6,545 nt of DNA, taken from positions 1-6,545 of the forward strand of contig JAJYAS010000199.1 of assembly GCA_021779415.1 (NCBI GenBank), in the 5' to 3' direction. Positions 1 to 4,944 of the stretch are shown here, piece after piece; position 1 is the stretch's first letter; every line of letters starts with the position of its first letter. The DNA comes from Bacillota bacterium. Lineage in GTDB: Bacteria; Bacillota_B; Desulfitobacteriia; Desulfitobacteriales; Desulfitobacteriaceae. A model generated the notes under the pieces. That model did no database searches and was not told the origin of the DNA. It worked only from the letters and a program-made list of their open reading frames with translations. Made by a program: the position numbers and the translations under genes.

Positions 1-396
1 CGATACTTGTCAAGTAGCTTCAAGTCAATAAGGGATACAATGGTACATATTTTAGGAGCGGAAGAATTGTGGTTGTCACGTTGGATGAGAGAACAAGGCC
101 GAACTCTATTAAATTCTGACGATTTCCCAACTTGTTCTTCTTTAGCCGATCGATGGGATGATTATAGGGATGAGATTAATAGTTTCATATTGTCACTAAC
201 GGAAGAAAATTTGTCACATGAAATTAGTTATAAGAATCTCAAAGAGATACCATATTCTTTGGAATTGTGGAAACAAATGCTACACGTGACCAATCATTCA
301 TCTTTCCACAGGGGACAAGTTGTAACTATGCTTAGACAATTGAAGAAGCAACCACCTTCACTGGACCTAATTTCCTATTATAATGGAGTGAGGTAA
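1..396 (+). CDS. DinB-family protein, C-terminal part (cut by window edge)
   Basis: The reading frame is open to base 1, so this is the 3' part of a gene starting upstream. A TTG at position 7 is not a convincing start, because the family normally has about 30-40 more residues before the SFKSIRDT stretch seen here. DinB/YfiT-like proteins are four-helix bundles with a metal site made of three histidines. Numbering from the TTG codon, His14 (in MVHILGAE) and His97 and His101 (in NHSSFHRGQ) fit that triad. The HxxxHRGQ motif followed by a PPSLDLISYY tail is typical of the DinB superfamily, whose members include thiol transferases and many uncharacterised stress-related proteins. The exact reaction cannot be told. 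The gene is followed by a tandem pair of the window's repeat. Confidence is high for the family and low for function. Confidence 0.9.
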   Translation, partial: RYLSSSFKSIRDTMVHILGAEELWLSRWMREQGRTLLNSDDFPTCSSLADRWDDYRDEINSFILSLTEENLSHEISYKNLKEIPYSLELWKQMLHVTNHSSFHRGQVVTMLRQLKKQPPSLDLISYYNGVR

Positions 397-480
397 AGGA
401 AGTTGTTTATAAAACCACTTAATATGGGCGTGTCGTACTACAGATAAATATATTATTCTTACCAGGTCGCACATTATACT
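397..480. other. Non-coding spacer before repeat A
   Basis: This is a short AT-rich spacer between the DinB stop codon and the first repeat. I see no ORF, no terminator with a T-run and no clear promoter. It probably includes the 3' untranslated part of the DinB transcript. Confidence 0.4.
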
Positions 481-594
481 CTCACACAGGGGCGTACCAC
501 CGCCGGGGTGGCTGTCTTCCCTAACTTGTGCGTTTTTAAATGTGTCGGTTACTGGTGTCCTACCATGGGAAGATAGCGCATCCAGTCCATAGCG
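481..594 (+). repeat. Dispersed structured repeat, copy A
   Basis: This is a nearly complete copy. It has a CTCACA leader, GGCG, and hairpin I (CCACC 497-501 pairing with GGTGG 507-511). GGCTGTCTT, CTAAC-TTGTGCGTTT and GGTTACTGG follow. A second stem region, TGTCC-TACCATG-GGA, comes next, and the copy ends in CCAGTCCATAGCG. ACTGG (551-555) can pair with the terminal CCAGT, closing an outer stem. Copy B follows directly, with the same phase and about 100 bp between the hairpin cores. The copy resembles the repeats at 2196, 4657, 4759 and 6470 in sequence and order of parts. Confidence 0.85.
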
Positions 595-690
595 TTCCCC
601 CCGCCGGGGGTGGATGTCTTAGGAGACAGGTTCGTAGGAATATATGTAGGTTATTGGTATCCCTTACCATGGGGATAGAAAGTGGGATTT
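595..690 (+). repeat. Dispersed structured repeat, copy B (tandem with A)
   Basis: Hairpin I is CCCCC (598-602), loop GCC, GGGGG (606-610). The stem sequence differs from copy A but pairing is kept. The middle differs from most copies: GACAGGTTCGTAGGAATAT replaces the AAC..GTGCGTTT segment, a variant shared with copy I at 5748. Hairpin II is a clean 6-bp stem, TATCCC (658-663) with GGGATA (672-677). The repeat ends just before the start codon at 695, so it forms the 5' leader of the next gene. Confidence 0.85.
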
Positions 691-694
691 AACG

Positions 695-910
695 ATGGCA
701 AGAAGAAAATGGACAAAAGAAGAAATTGAAGAATATAGAAAAAAACAAGGTGCTGTTTACTACTATAACAAGGAGGATTCCAATATTTTTGTTCCGAAAG
801 CGTTCGGAATTGGTTGGACATTAAACTGGGCAAACCCAATTTCATGGGGCTTTATTTTGGTGATTATTGGTTTTATTGCTTTTCGTGTAATCCTTAAGAC
901 AGTTAAATAA
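695..910 (+). CDS. DUF5808-type small membrane protein
   Basis: This 71-residue protein has a charged N-terminus (RRKWTKEEIEEYRKKQG), then YYYNKEDSNIFVPKAFGIGWTLNWANP, then one hydrophobic segment at about residues 49-66. The pattern KxDxNxFVPK-GIGWTxNWANPxSW is what I recall for the DUF5808 family, small Bacillota proteins of unknown function, usually with membrane segments. I infer a single-pass or hairpin membrane protein with the charged part in the cytoplasm. The ribosome binding site is weak: only GTGGGAT at 682-688, made by the 3' end of repeat B, so translation may depend on repeat-derived sequence. No alternative start in frame is better. The gene stands alone between repeats B and C. 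Confidence 0.82.
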   Translation: MARRKWTKEEIEEYRKKQGAVYYYNKEDSNIFVPKAFGIGWTLNWANPISWGFILVIIGFIAFRVILKTVK

Positions 911-950
911 ACGAACCAGATCGGTTAAGTATTTAATAATTTCTTTCTAA

Positions 951-1112
951 TACCCTCACACCCCTCGGCCACCCCTGAACCGTGCTCGATGCACATATCC
1001 GTGCGAACCCTTCCGGGTTGGCCGTCTTTCCAAAAGTGCGCGTTTGTATAAATGAAGGGTTACTGGAGTCCTACCCAGTGTGCTTTGAGGAGATTTATAT
1101 CTCAGAGACAGG
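951..1112 (+). repeat. Dispersed structured repeat, copy C (diverged 3' half)
   Basis: This copy has a long leader, ACCCTCACACCCCT, then GAACCGTGCTCGATGC and GTGCGAACCC. The same leader elements recur at 4518 and 5421. Hairpin I is AACCC (1006-1010), loop TTCC, GGGTT (1015-1019), a fully different stem from copy A with pairing kept. It continues with GGCCGTCTTTCC, GTGCGCGTTTGTATA and AAGGGTTACTGGAGTCC, then departs from the consensus after about 1075. The 3' boundary is uncertain. The stretch to about 1170 ends in GATAGGCTT, which recurs after the repeat cluster at 4899, so the element could extend further. Confidence 0.75.
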
Positions 1113-1375
1113 GCACGTTGAGACGGTCTGTTGTCTGCAAAAGAAAGACATCTAGGATAGGCTTGTGGCAAGGGATACCGGGTTTAGGCGTGAATTGTAT
1201 AACAATTCTATAGGACCAGTATTGTCCGTGAGAACATATTCTTAGGGTTTGGTTGAGACTGTTTTGGGGTGATGGTCGCGCACGGAAACATATTGAGTAT
1301 GTAATTGTTTCCAGTAGTGTTGGTAATTTTTGCTGTGGTAAAATGGAATCGATGAACAGGCGTGGTACATGAACG
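1113..1375 (+). other. Non-coding stretch rich in inverted repeats; possible small RNA gene
   Basis: No ORF of useful length is found here; the ATG codons at 1272 and 1343 open only about 10 codons each. The stretch contains a perfect inverted repeat, GAATTGT-ATA-ACAATTC (1192-1208), and a 7-bp arm pair, GGAAACA (1284-1290) with TGTTTCC (1306-1312). It runs straight into a strong terminator. Inverted repeats, no frame and a terminator would fit a small non-coding RNA transcribed rightward, but I see no convincing promoter. It could equally be decayed DNA between cassettes. Confidence 0.3.
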
Positions 1376-1409
1376 GTCAGATCGTTTTTAAACGGTCTGA
1401 CATTTTTTT
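1376..1409 (+). terminator. Rho-independent terminator
   Basis: GTCAGATCG (1376-1384) pairs with CGGTCTGAC (1393-1401): nine pairs with one T-G wobble and an 8-nt loop. An A and seven T residues follow (1403-1409). This is a textbook rightward terminator. No intact protein gene lies in the 460 bases before it, so it ends either read-through from 695-910 or an RNA made from the preceding stretch. Confidence 0.85.
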
Positions 1410-1450
1410 CTTAGAATATTTTCGCTAAATCGGGAGGAGATACAGGGAAG

Positions 1451-1608
1451 TTGTGGAAAGTATTAGAAGTGACTTATCTGGGGAATTCGGAAACTGTCTC
1501 GATGAATAGCGATGTCGCAGTTGTATATATCGTAGCTAATGCCTATTTGGGGTAGCAGCCATTTATCTATCCTGGAAGTTGGATATTGCGGTAACCAATA
1601 GATGCTAA
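1451..1608 (+). pseudogene. Possible small membrane protein gene broken by a frameshift
   Basis: A GGGAGGAG ribosome-binding-like sequence (1432-1439) lies 11 bases before a TTG at 1451. That codon opens 34 codons ending at TAG 1553-1555 (start WKVLEVTYLG, end VAVVYIVANAYLG). In the -1 frame, sharing G1552, the reading continues VAAIYLSWKLDIAVTNRC to TAA at 1606-1608. Joined, these give about 52 residues with one continuous hydrophobic stretch (VAVVYIVANAYLG-VAAIYL), which suggests a single-pass membrane protein split at the GGGG run at 1549-1552. This is inference: the gene may not be real, the break may be a sequencing error in the G run, or the frameshift may be natural. No family is recognised. 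Confidence 0.33.
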
Positions 1609-1640
1609 CGAGCAATTCTCAGATAATCAGGAGGTCTTGT

Positions 1641-1811
1641 ATGCAATATATGTGTAGTAAGTGCGGTGAAAATTTTAAGATAACATTTCTTCAGTATATC
1701 CTGGGATTACATATAATTGGAGGCTCCAAACTATTAAGGTGTTCACACTGTGGCAAATGGTCTTTTTGCCCAAAAACAGAAACAGAAAATTACACAAGAA
1801 TTGAAGAATAA
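1641..1811 (+). CDS. Zinc-ribbon microprotein, 56 aa
   Basis: The frame is open further upstream (a TTG at 1602), but ATG 1641 has AGGAGG at 1629-1634 with a 6-base gap and is clearly the better start. The protein begins MQYMCSKCGENFK and has two Cys pairs, C5-x2-C8 and C34-x2-C37 (RCSHCGKW), plus C43. That is a two-knuckle zinc-ribbon layout separated by a hydrophobic spacer of about 25 residues (FLQYILGLHIIGGSKLL). Similar small Bacillota proteins are annotated only as zinc-ribbon or hypothetical. A role in nucleic-acid or protein binding is a guess from the fold. It precedes the 61-aa gene at 1938 by 126 bases. Confidence 0.75.
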   Translation: MQYMCSKCGENFKITFLQYILGLHIIGGSKLLRCSHCGKWSFCPKTETENYTRIEE

Positions 1812-1888
1812 AGAACCAGAGAAACCTCGTCTGTTTGCCTATCTGACAGTTTTCCATTATACATATGCCATGACGCATTCGTAGGATT

Positions 1889-1904
1889 ATGTGCAATTGC
1901 ACAT
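1889..1904. promoter_or_regulatory. Perfect 16-bp palindrome upstream of the gene at 1938
   Basis: ATGTGCAATTGCACAT is identical to its reverse complement and lies 33 bases before the ATG at 1938. It has no T-run and so is not a terminator. Its size and place fit a binding site for a dimeric regulator, but no -35/-10 pair with standard spacing can be matched to it, and a chance palindrome is possible. Confidence 0.35.
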
Positions 1905-1937
1905 TCTGAATAAATTATATAAGAGGAGAGTTTGATA

Positions 1938-2123
1938 ATGGAAAAGGTTATATGGGTTAGAAGTAATGGAAAAATGATAGGTGCAAAAGAAGATGACGGT
2001 TTGGATATCGTAAACAGACATTTAGAAGAAGGCTGGACAGTTAAGCATATATCTGCATGTGCTTTAGGCGAAAGAATAAACATGGGACAGGCATATATTG
2101 TTATTGAAAAAGATGTTGGTTAG
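1938..2123 (+). CDS. Hypothetical protein, 61 aa
   Basis: The start chosen is ATG 1938, with AGGAG at 1924-1928 nine bases before it. The in-frame TTG at 1932 is too close to that site. The sequence runs MEKVIWVRSNGKMIG, then a helix LDIVNRHLEEGWTVKHISACALG, then a strand GQAYIVIEKD. The arrangement strand, LNxxLxEGWxVKxIS helix and strand, and YIVIEK end recalls the small DUF4177-like group of Bacillota proteins, but I cannot assign it with confidence. There is no signal peptide or membrane segment, so it is probably cytoplasmic. Repeat copy D follows after about 70 bases. Confidence 0.72.
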   Translation: MEKVIWVRSNGKMIGAKEDDGLDIVNRHLEEGWTVKHISACALGERINMGQAYIVIEKDVG

Positions 2124-2195
2124 TGTAATTTTAAATATTAATGTCGCATCATTCTTAGTATGTGCAGTAAAGATCTTGCAGGTACGTCAAATGTT

Positions 2196-2340
2196 TGTCG
2201 TCGGTGGCCGATCTCTGACTTGGACGGGCGAATCCCGCCGGGGTGTCTGTCTGTCGTAACCTGTGCGTTTGTATTTATATATTTGGGTAAGCAGTATCTC
2301 TACCATTAGGAGATAGTCATCGAGTAAGGACTGTCCATTA
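2196..2340 (+). repeat. Dispersed structured repeat, copy D
   Basis: This copy has GGGCGAATCCC, and hairpin I is CCC (2234-2236), GCC, GGG (2240-2242). TGTCTGTCTGTCGTAACC, then TGTGCGTTTGTATTTATAT, follow. Hairpin II is TATCTC (2295-2300) with GAGATA (2310-2315), a different 6-bp stem from TATCCC/GGGATA in copy B around the same TACCATT loop. A terminal GACTGTCCAT corresponds to the CAGTCCAT tail of other copies. The element forms the leader of the operon starting at 2370. Confidence 0.82.
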
Positions 2341-2369
2341 ATGGTAACTCAGTTTTTGGAGTTGACAAA

Positions 2370-2780
2370 ATGAAAGCTTATTTTGGAATTAAGTATTATG
2401 AAGACTGCAGTAACAGGTTAATCATTGAACAGATTTGTGCTATCCTTGAAAGTCACGGTTATAAAACGAGTTGTATAATTCGTGACATGGAAAAATGGGG
2501 ATTGGTAAAGTTCCCTCCAGATATCTTAATGAACGCAACGTTTAAAGAAATTGATTCAAGTAATTTAGTAGTGGTTGAGGTATCTGAGAAGGGTGTAGGT
2601 TTGGGGATAGAGGCAGGATACGCATATGCCAAAGGGATACCGGTTGTCGGCATTGCTAAGAAGGGTTCGGATATCTCAAATACAATGCTTGGAATTTTGA
2701 CTCAAGTAATCATGTATGAGAAGCTTGAGGAGATAGAGAAAATGTTCGTTGGGAATACTTACATAGAAATAGGCAATTGA
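2370..2780 (+). CDS. Nucleoside 2-deoxyribosyltransferase-like protein
   Basis: This 136-residue protein has a Rossmann-like layout. The N-terminal strand is MKAYFGIKYY, followed by helix 17-30, the segment IDSSNLVVVEVSEKGVGLGIEAGYAYAKGIPVVGIAKKGSD (61-101) and a C-terminal helix. The S/D-x-G-x-G-x-E-x-G-Y-A core and the following G-x-P-V-V strand are typical of the nucleoside 2-deoxyribosyltransferase family. Enzymes of that family cleave or exchange the N-glycosidic bond of 2'-deoxynucleosides and act in the cytoplasm. Glu81 is at the position of the catalytic glutamate and Asp62 fits the other conserved acid. The substrate cannot be told; relatives include hydrolases and non-catalytic members. 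The ribosome binding site GGAG (2358-2361) is 8 bases from ATG. The gene is 28 bases upstream of, and probably co-transcribed with, the gene at 2809. Confidence 0.82.
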   Translation: MKAYFGIKYYEDCSNRLIIEQICAILESHGYKTSCIIRDMEKWGLVKFPPDILMNATFKEIDSSNLVVVEVSEKGVGLGIEAGYAYAKGIPVVGIAKKGSDISNTMLGILTQVIMYEKLEEIEKMFVGNTYIEIGN

Positions 2781-2808
2781 GGATCAGGTTTATATAGGAG
2801 GGGCCGTT

Positions 2809-3387
2809 TTGTCTGCACTAAAACAGGAGCAAGAATTCAAATGTATACTCTACGAAAATGATTGGTTTATGAAGCTTCTAAGAACCGTACGCGACTGTAA
2901 TCTCCCTGATTGGTTTGTTGGTGCAGGAGTTATACGTTCTTTGATTTGGGATAATCTTCATGGGTATTTGAAACCAACTCAAATTAAAGATGTTGATGTG
3001 GTTCATTTTAATGCGTCGGATCTCAGCCAAAAACACGATCAGGAGATATTAAAGCGATTGAGGGACAAGCTGCCCGATGTGCCATGGGAAGTGACAAATC
3101 AGGCGGCAGTTCACCTTTGGTTTGAGGAATATTTCGGCTACAGCGTTCTGCCCCTGGAATCTATTGAAGAGGCAGTATCAACATGGCCCGAAACAGTAAC
3201 AAGTATAGGAGTTAGGTTGTTGTCTAACGAGGAACTTTATATATGCGCGCCATTTGGATTAGAGGATTTATTTAATCTGACACTTCGACGTAATCCAAAA
3301 AGAGTTACTTTGGAGCAATTCAAAAAACGTTGTAAAGAAAAAGGAATTTTACAGAAATGGCCCAAGGTAAAAATAATAGATGGCTAA
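2809..3387 (+). CDS. Nucleotidyltransferase-like protein, NTP_transf_6 (DUF925) family
   Basis: This 192-residue protein carries the run of motifs I know from the NTP_transf_6 family: FVGAGVIR (36-43, the glycine-containing loop), DVDVVHF (61-67, the paired acids expected to hold metal), WEVTNQAAVHLW (93-104), STWPETVTSIGVRL (124-137) and APFGLEDLFNLTLRRNP (147-163). The C-terminal LQKWP is also usual, and the length is normal. Family members resemble nucleotidyltransferases by fold; the substrate is not known. The start is TTG 2809, supported by AGGAGGGG (2796-2803) 7 bases from the codon when measured from AGGAGG; no ATG in frame is better placed. The close upstream nucleoside-transferase-like gene suggests joint work on nucleosides or nucleotides, but this is inference. 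Confidence 0.85.
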   Translation: MSALKQEQEFKCILYENDWFMKLLRTVRDCNLPDWFVGAGVIRSLIWDNLHGYLKPTQIKDVDVVHFNASDLSQKHDQEILKRLRDKLPDVPWEVTNQAAVHLWFEEYFGYSVLPLESIEEAVSTWPETVTSIGVRLLSNEELYICAPFGLEDLFNLTLRRNPKRVTLEQFKKRCKEKGILQKWPKVKIIDG

Positions 3388-3560
3388 TACGTTGTACACA
3401 AGCTCATAGCACCCACGTTTCAGTGTGTCATCAAGGAATCAATCCCCCGCTTTTCAAAAGAAAGCCCCATTCGAAGGTTGGGTGGTGGTGAAGGGATACT
3501 GGTTTCGATTAAACTATAGTTCTTTGAGTAAACAAAATATTATTTACAAAGGAGGAAACA
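3388..3560 (+). other. Non-coding leader of the signal peptidase gene, possible repeat remnant
   Basis: No ORF is seen. The only trace of the repeat family is AAGGGATACTGGTTTCG (3491-3507), which matches AAGGGTTACTGGAGTCC of copy C at 13 of 17 positions. Hairpin I is absent. An imperfect hairpin, GCTTTTC-AAAA-GAAAGC, lies near 3450. The last 40 bases are AT-rich and probably hold the promoter, but no -35/-10 pair with proper spacing is convincing. Confidence 0.35.
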
Positions 3561-4103
3561 ATGCTAAAAGGAAACCTTAGTCCAAAGAAAAAATTCCTTG
3601 AATTATTAGAGATCCTTGTATTTGCATTTTTATTATCATGGGGCCTACGTAGTACGGTAGTAGAAGCATCAACTATACCGACACCTTCTATGTCTCCGAC
3701 AATCCAGGTGAACGATAGGGTCTTGGTGGACAAAATGTACTATAAATTTTCGGGAATTAATAGAGGAGATATTATTGTCTTTAACCCGCCTAAAAATCTT
3801 AATAATCCGACGGGCGATCCTTGGATTAAAAGAGTTATTGGTTTGTCTGGCGATACAATAGAAATTAAAGATAGTAAGGTATTTGTCAATGGCGAAGCAT
3901 TAACGGAGCCTTATGAAATGGCAAAACCAAATTATAATTATGGCCCAACAAAAGTTCCGGTGGATTCATATTTTGTCTTAGGAGACAATCGCAATCACAG
4001 TTTAGATAGCCATATCTGGGGTGTTTTACCGGCGAAAAATATTATCGGAAGAGCTATGTTCAAGTACTGGCCACTTAATGATTTTGGAGAGCTAGCCAAA
4101 TAA
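3561..4103 (+). CDS. lepB: Signal peptidase I (S26 family)
   Basis: This 180-residue serine-lysine protease would cut signal peptides from exported proteins at the outer face of the cytoplasmic membrane. One N-terminal anchor (about residues 12-30) is followed by box B, IPTPSMSPT, with the catalytic Ser43. NDRVLVDKMYYKF comes next, then GDIIVFNPP, and WIKRVIGLSGDTIE with the catalytic Lys90. Box E is GDNRNHSLDSHIWG (141-154). The family usually has Arg after the DS of box E (SRxWG), and here it is His151. The length is that of the short Gram-positive SipS/SipT type with a single anchor. AAAGGAGG (3548-3555) with a 5-base gap supports the ATG. The gene has its own terminator downstream and looks monocistronic. 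It is probably an additional SPase copy, since such genomes often carry several. Confidence 0.95.
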   Translation: MLKGNLSPKKKFLELLEILVFAFLLSWGLRSTVVEASTIPTPSMSPTIQVNDRVLVDKMYYKFSGINRGDIIVFNPPKNLNNPTGDPWIKRVIGLSGDTIEIKDSKVFVNGEALTEPYEMAKPNYNYGPTKVPVDSYFVLGDNRNHSLDSHIWGVLPAKNIIGRAMFKYWPLNDFGELAK

Positions 4104-4120
4104 TAAGGTCCGTAAAAGGA

Positions 4121-4157
4121 AAGATAGAATGTCTCCCATTTGGGAGTTCTAGCTTTT
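4121..4157 (+). terminator. Terminator-like hairpin after signal peptidase gene
   Basis: CTCCC (4133-4137) pairs with GGGAG (4142-4146) across an ATTT loop. An outer stem, AAGATAGAA (4121-4129) with TTCTAGCTT (4147-4155), has one mismatch, and a small TGT bulge lies on the left arm. The T-run is short (CTTTTAAATTTT). It lies 18 bases after the stop codon and is a probable intrinsic terminator. Confidence 0.7.
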
Positions 4158-4517
4158 AAATTTTCAATGCTTCTATTGCAGGAGTTTCATGGAACTTGTG
4201 GAATGCCTTTTGAATGAGTAGTTACATGTAAGCTGGCTTATTCCAGGGAATAGGTCAGAATATGATGAGATTGTTATTGGAGAGAATATTTGAACAAGAT
4301 AATGATTTAACAAGGTTTATGCTACCACTTCTTCTAATAATGACCCTTCAATTGGACTTTTGGGAGGAAATGGATTTACCCTTGATGGCTGACTGAGCGA
4401 ACACTACTGGATTAGAGGGAGAAGGTACGACCAATTGCATTATTCAATGCTCAGGAGTGACTGGGAGTTTATGATGTCGCGTAAATAACGAAGTTGCCGC
4501 GCACCAGACGTGGACTA
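4158..4517 (+). other. Non-coding or decayed stretch with one doubtful small ORF
   Basis: Between the terminator and the repeat cluster I find no recognisable gene. AGGAG before an ATG at 4191 opens only 10 codons. The one longer frame is listed separately at 4262-4396. The region may be the remains of a lost small gene. Confidence 0.35.
4262..4396 (+). CDS. Doubtful small ORF, 44 aa
   Basis: The frame begins ATG-ATG and reads MMRLLLERIFEQDNDLTRF, then the hydrophobic MLPLLLIMTLQLDFWEEM, ending MAD at TGA 4394-4396. Its codon use looks like the neighbours and it has a plausible short hydrophobic segment, so it may be a real small membrane-associated protein. Against it, there is no clear ribosome binding site and I recognise no family. 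It could be chance or a fragment of a larger decayed gene. Confidence 0.3.
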   Translation: MMRLLLERIFEQDNDLTRFMLPLLLIMTLQLDFWEEMDLPLMAD

Positions 4518-4657
4518 ACCCTCACCTGCACTCCCAAGCCTTACTCGATGCAATATATGGGCGAACCCCGCCGGGTGGCTTGTCGGCCTAACATTTTCAT
4601 CATTATATATCTAGATTTGTGATATCCCAGCAATAGTGAGTGCATTCAGTCCATTGC
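4518..4657 (+). repeat. Dispersed structured repeat, copy E (first of a tandem cluster)
   Basis: The leader ACCCTCACC, then TTACTCGATGC and GGGCGAACCCC, matches the leaders of copies C and H. Hairpin I is CCC-GCC-GGG near 4567-4575. The middle is diverged (CTAACATTTTCATC), and hairpin II is poorly kept around GATATCCCAGCAATAG. It ends in TTCAGTCCATTGCGTGG, the same tail as copies A and F. Confidence 0.75.
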
Positions 4658-4758
4658 GTGGCCTGCGCCGGGGCGGCTGTCTTGCTAAACTGTGCGTTTT
4701 TATATGTTAAGGGTCTCTAGTATCCTACCATTGGACAATAGTTCATCCAGTCCATGGC
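4658..4758 (+). repeat. Dispersed structured repeat, copy F (tandem)
   Basis: Hairpin I is the CGCC-GG-GGCG type near 4666-4675, followed by GGCTGTCTTGCTAAAC, TGTGCGTTTTTATATG, AGTATCC-TACCATT-GGA and the tail CATCCAGTCCATGGC. It starts in phase about 100 bases after copy E and lacks the long leader found on first copies. Confidence 0.83.
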
Positions 4759-4863
4759 TTGGGAACCCTGCCGGGGTGGATGTCTTGCCGAACTGAGGCG
4801 TTGGAATATATGATGGTGACTGGTATCCAACCATTGGAAGATAGGGCATAAAGTCCATGTCGT
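4759..4863 (+). repeat. Dispersed structured repeat, copy G (tandem)
   Basis: TTGGGAACCC and GCCGGGGTGG are followed by ATGTCTTGCCGAACTG, GCGTTGG, an AT patch and GTGACTGG. Stem II has TATC (4824-4827) opposite GATA (4840-4843) around CCATTGG, and the tail is AAGTCCATGTCG. GACT before stem II can pair with the AGTC of the tail. It lies in phase with E and F. Confidence 0.83.
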
Positions 4864-4895
4864 AGCCATCGCCGGTGGTAAACTAACTGTGGTAT
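4864..4895 (+). repeat. Truncated repeat stub after copy G
   Basis: Hairpin I, CCATC (4866-4870), GCC, GGTGG (4874-4878), has five pairs including one wobble. It is followed closely by CTAACTGTGG, the AAC..GTG segment with the usual intervening GCTGTCTT lost. It looks like a fourth tandem unit shortened by an internal deletion and cut off at its 3' end. Confidence 0.6.
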
Positions 4896-4944
4896 TAAGA
4901 TAGGCTTATAGTGACGGACAAACATGTAATATAAGGAGGATGGC

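Noticed and set aside
495..520. c-di-GMP or other known riboswitch in the repeat
   Set aside because: The blocks do not match the conserved cores I know for the common riboswitches, and the downstream genes are unrelated to each other.
956..1171. 71-codon minus-strand ORF with Arg-rich product
   Set aside because: It is the reverse complement of repeat copy C and its flank. Its low-complexity Arg/Pro composition and lack of a ribosome site mark it as a by-product of the GC-rich repeat.
1897..1925. Promoter TTGCAC with TATATA before the gene at 1938
   Set aside because: The spacing is about 14 bases or less, too short for a normal sigma-70-type promoter.
1790..2083. 97-codon minus-strand ORF
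   Set aside because: It is antisense to the 61-aa gene, has no ribosome site, and its composition is that of a shadow frame.
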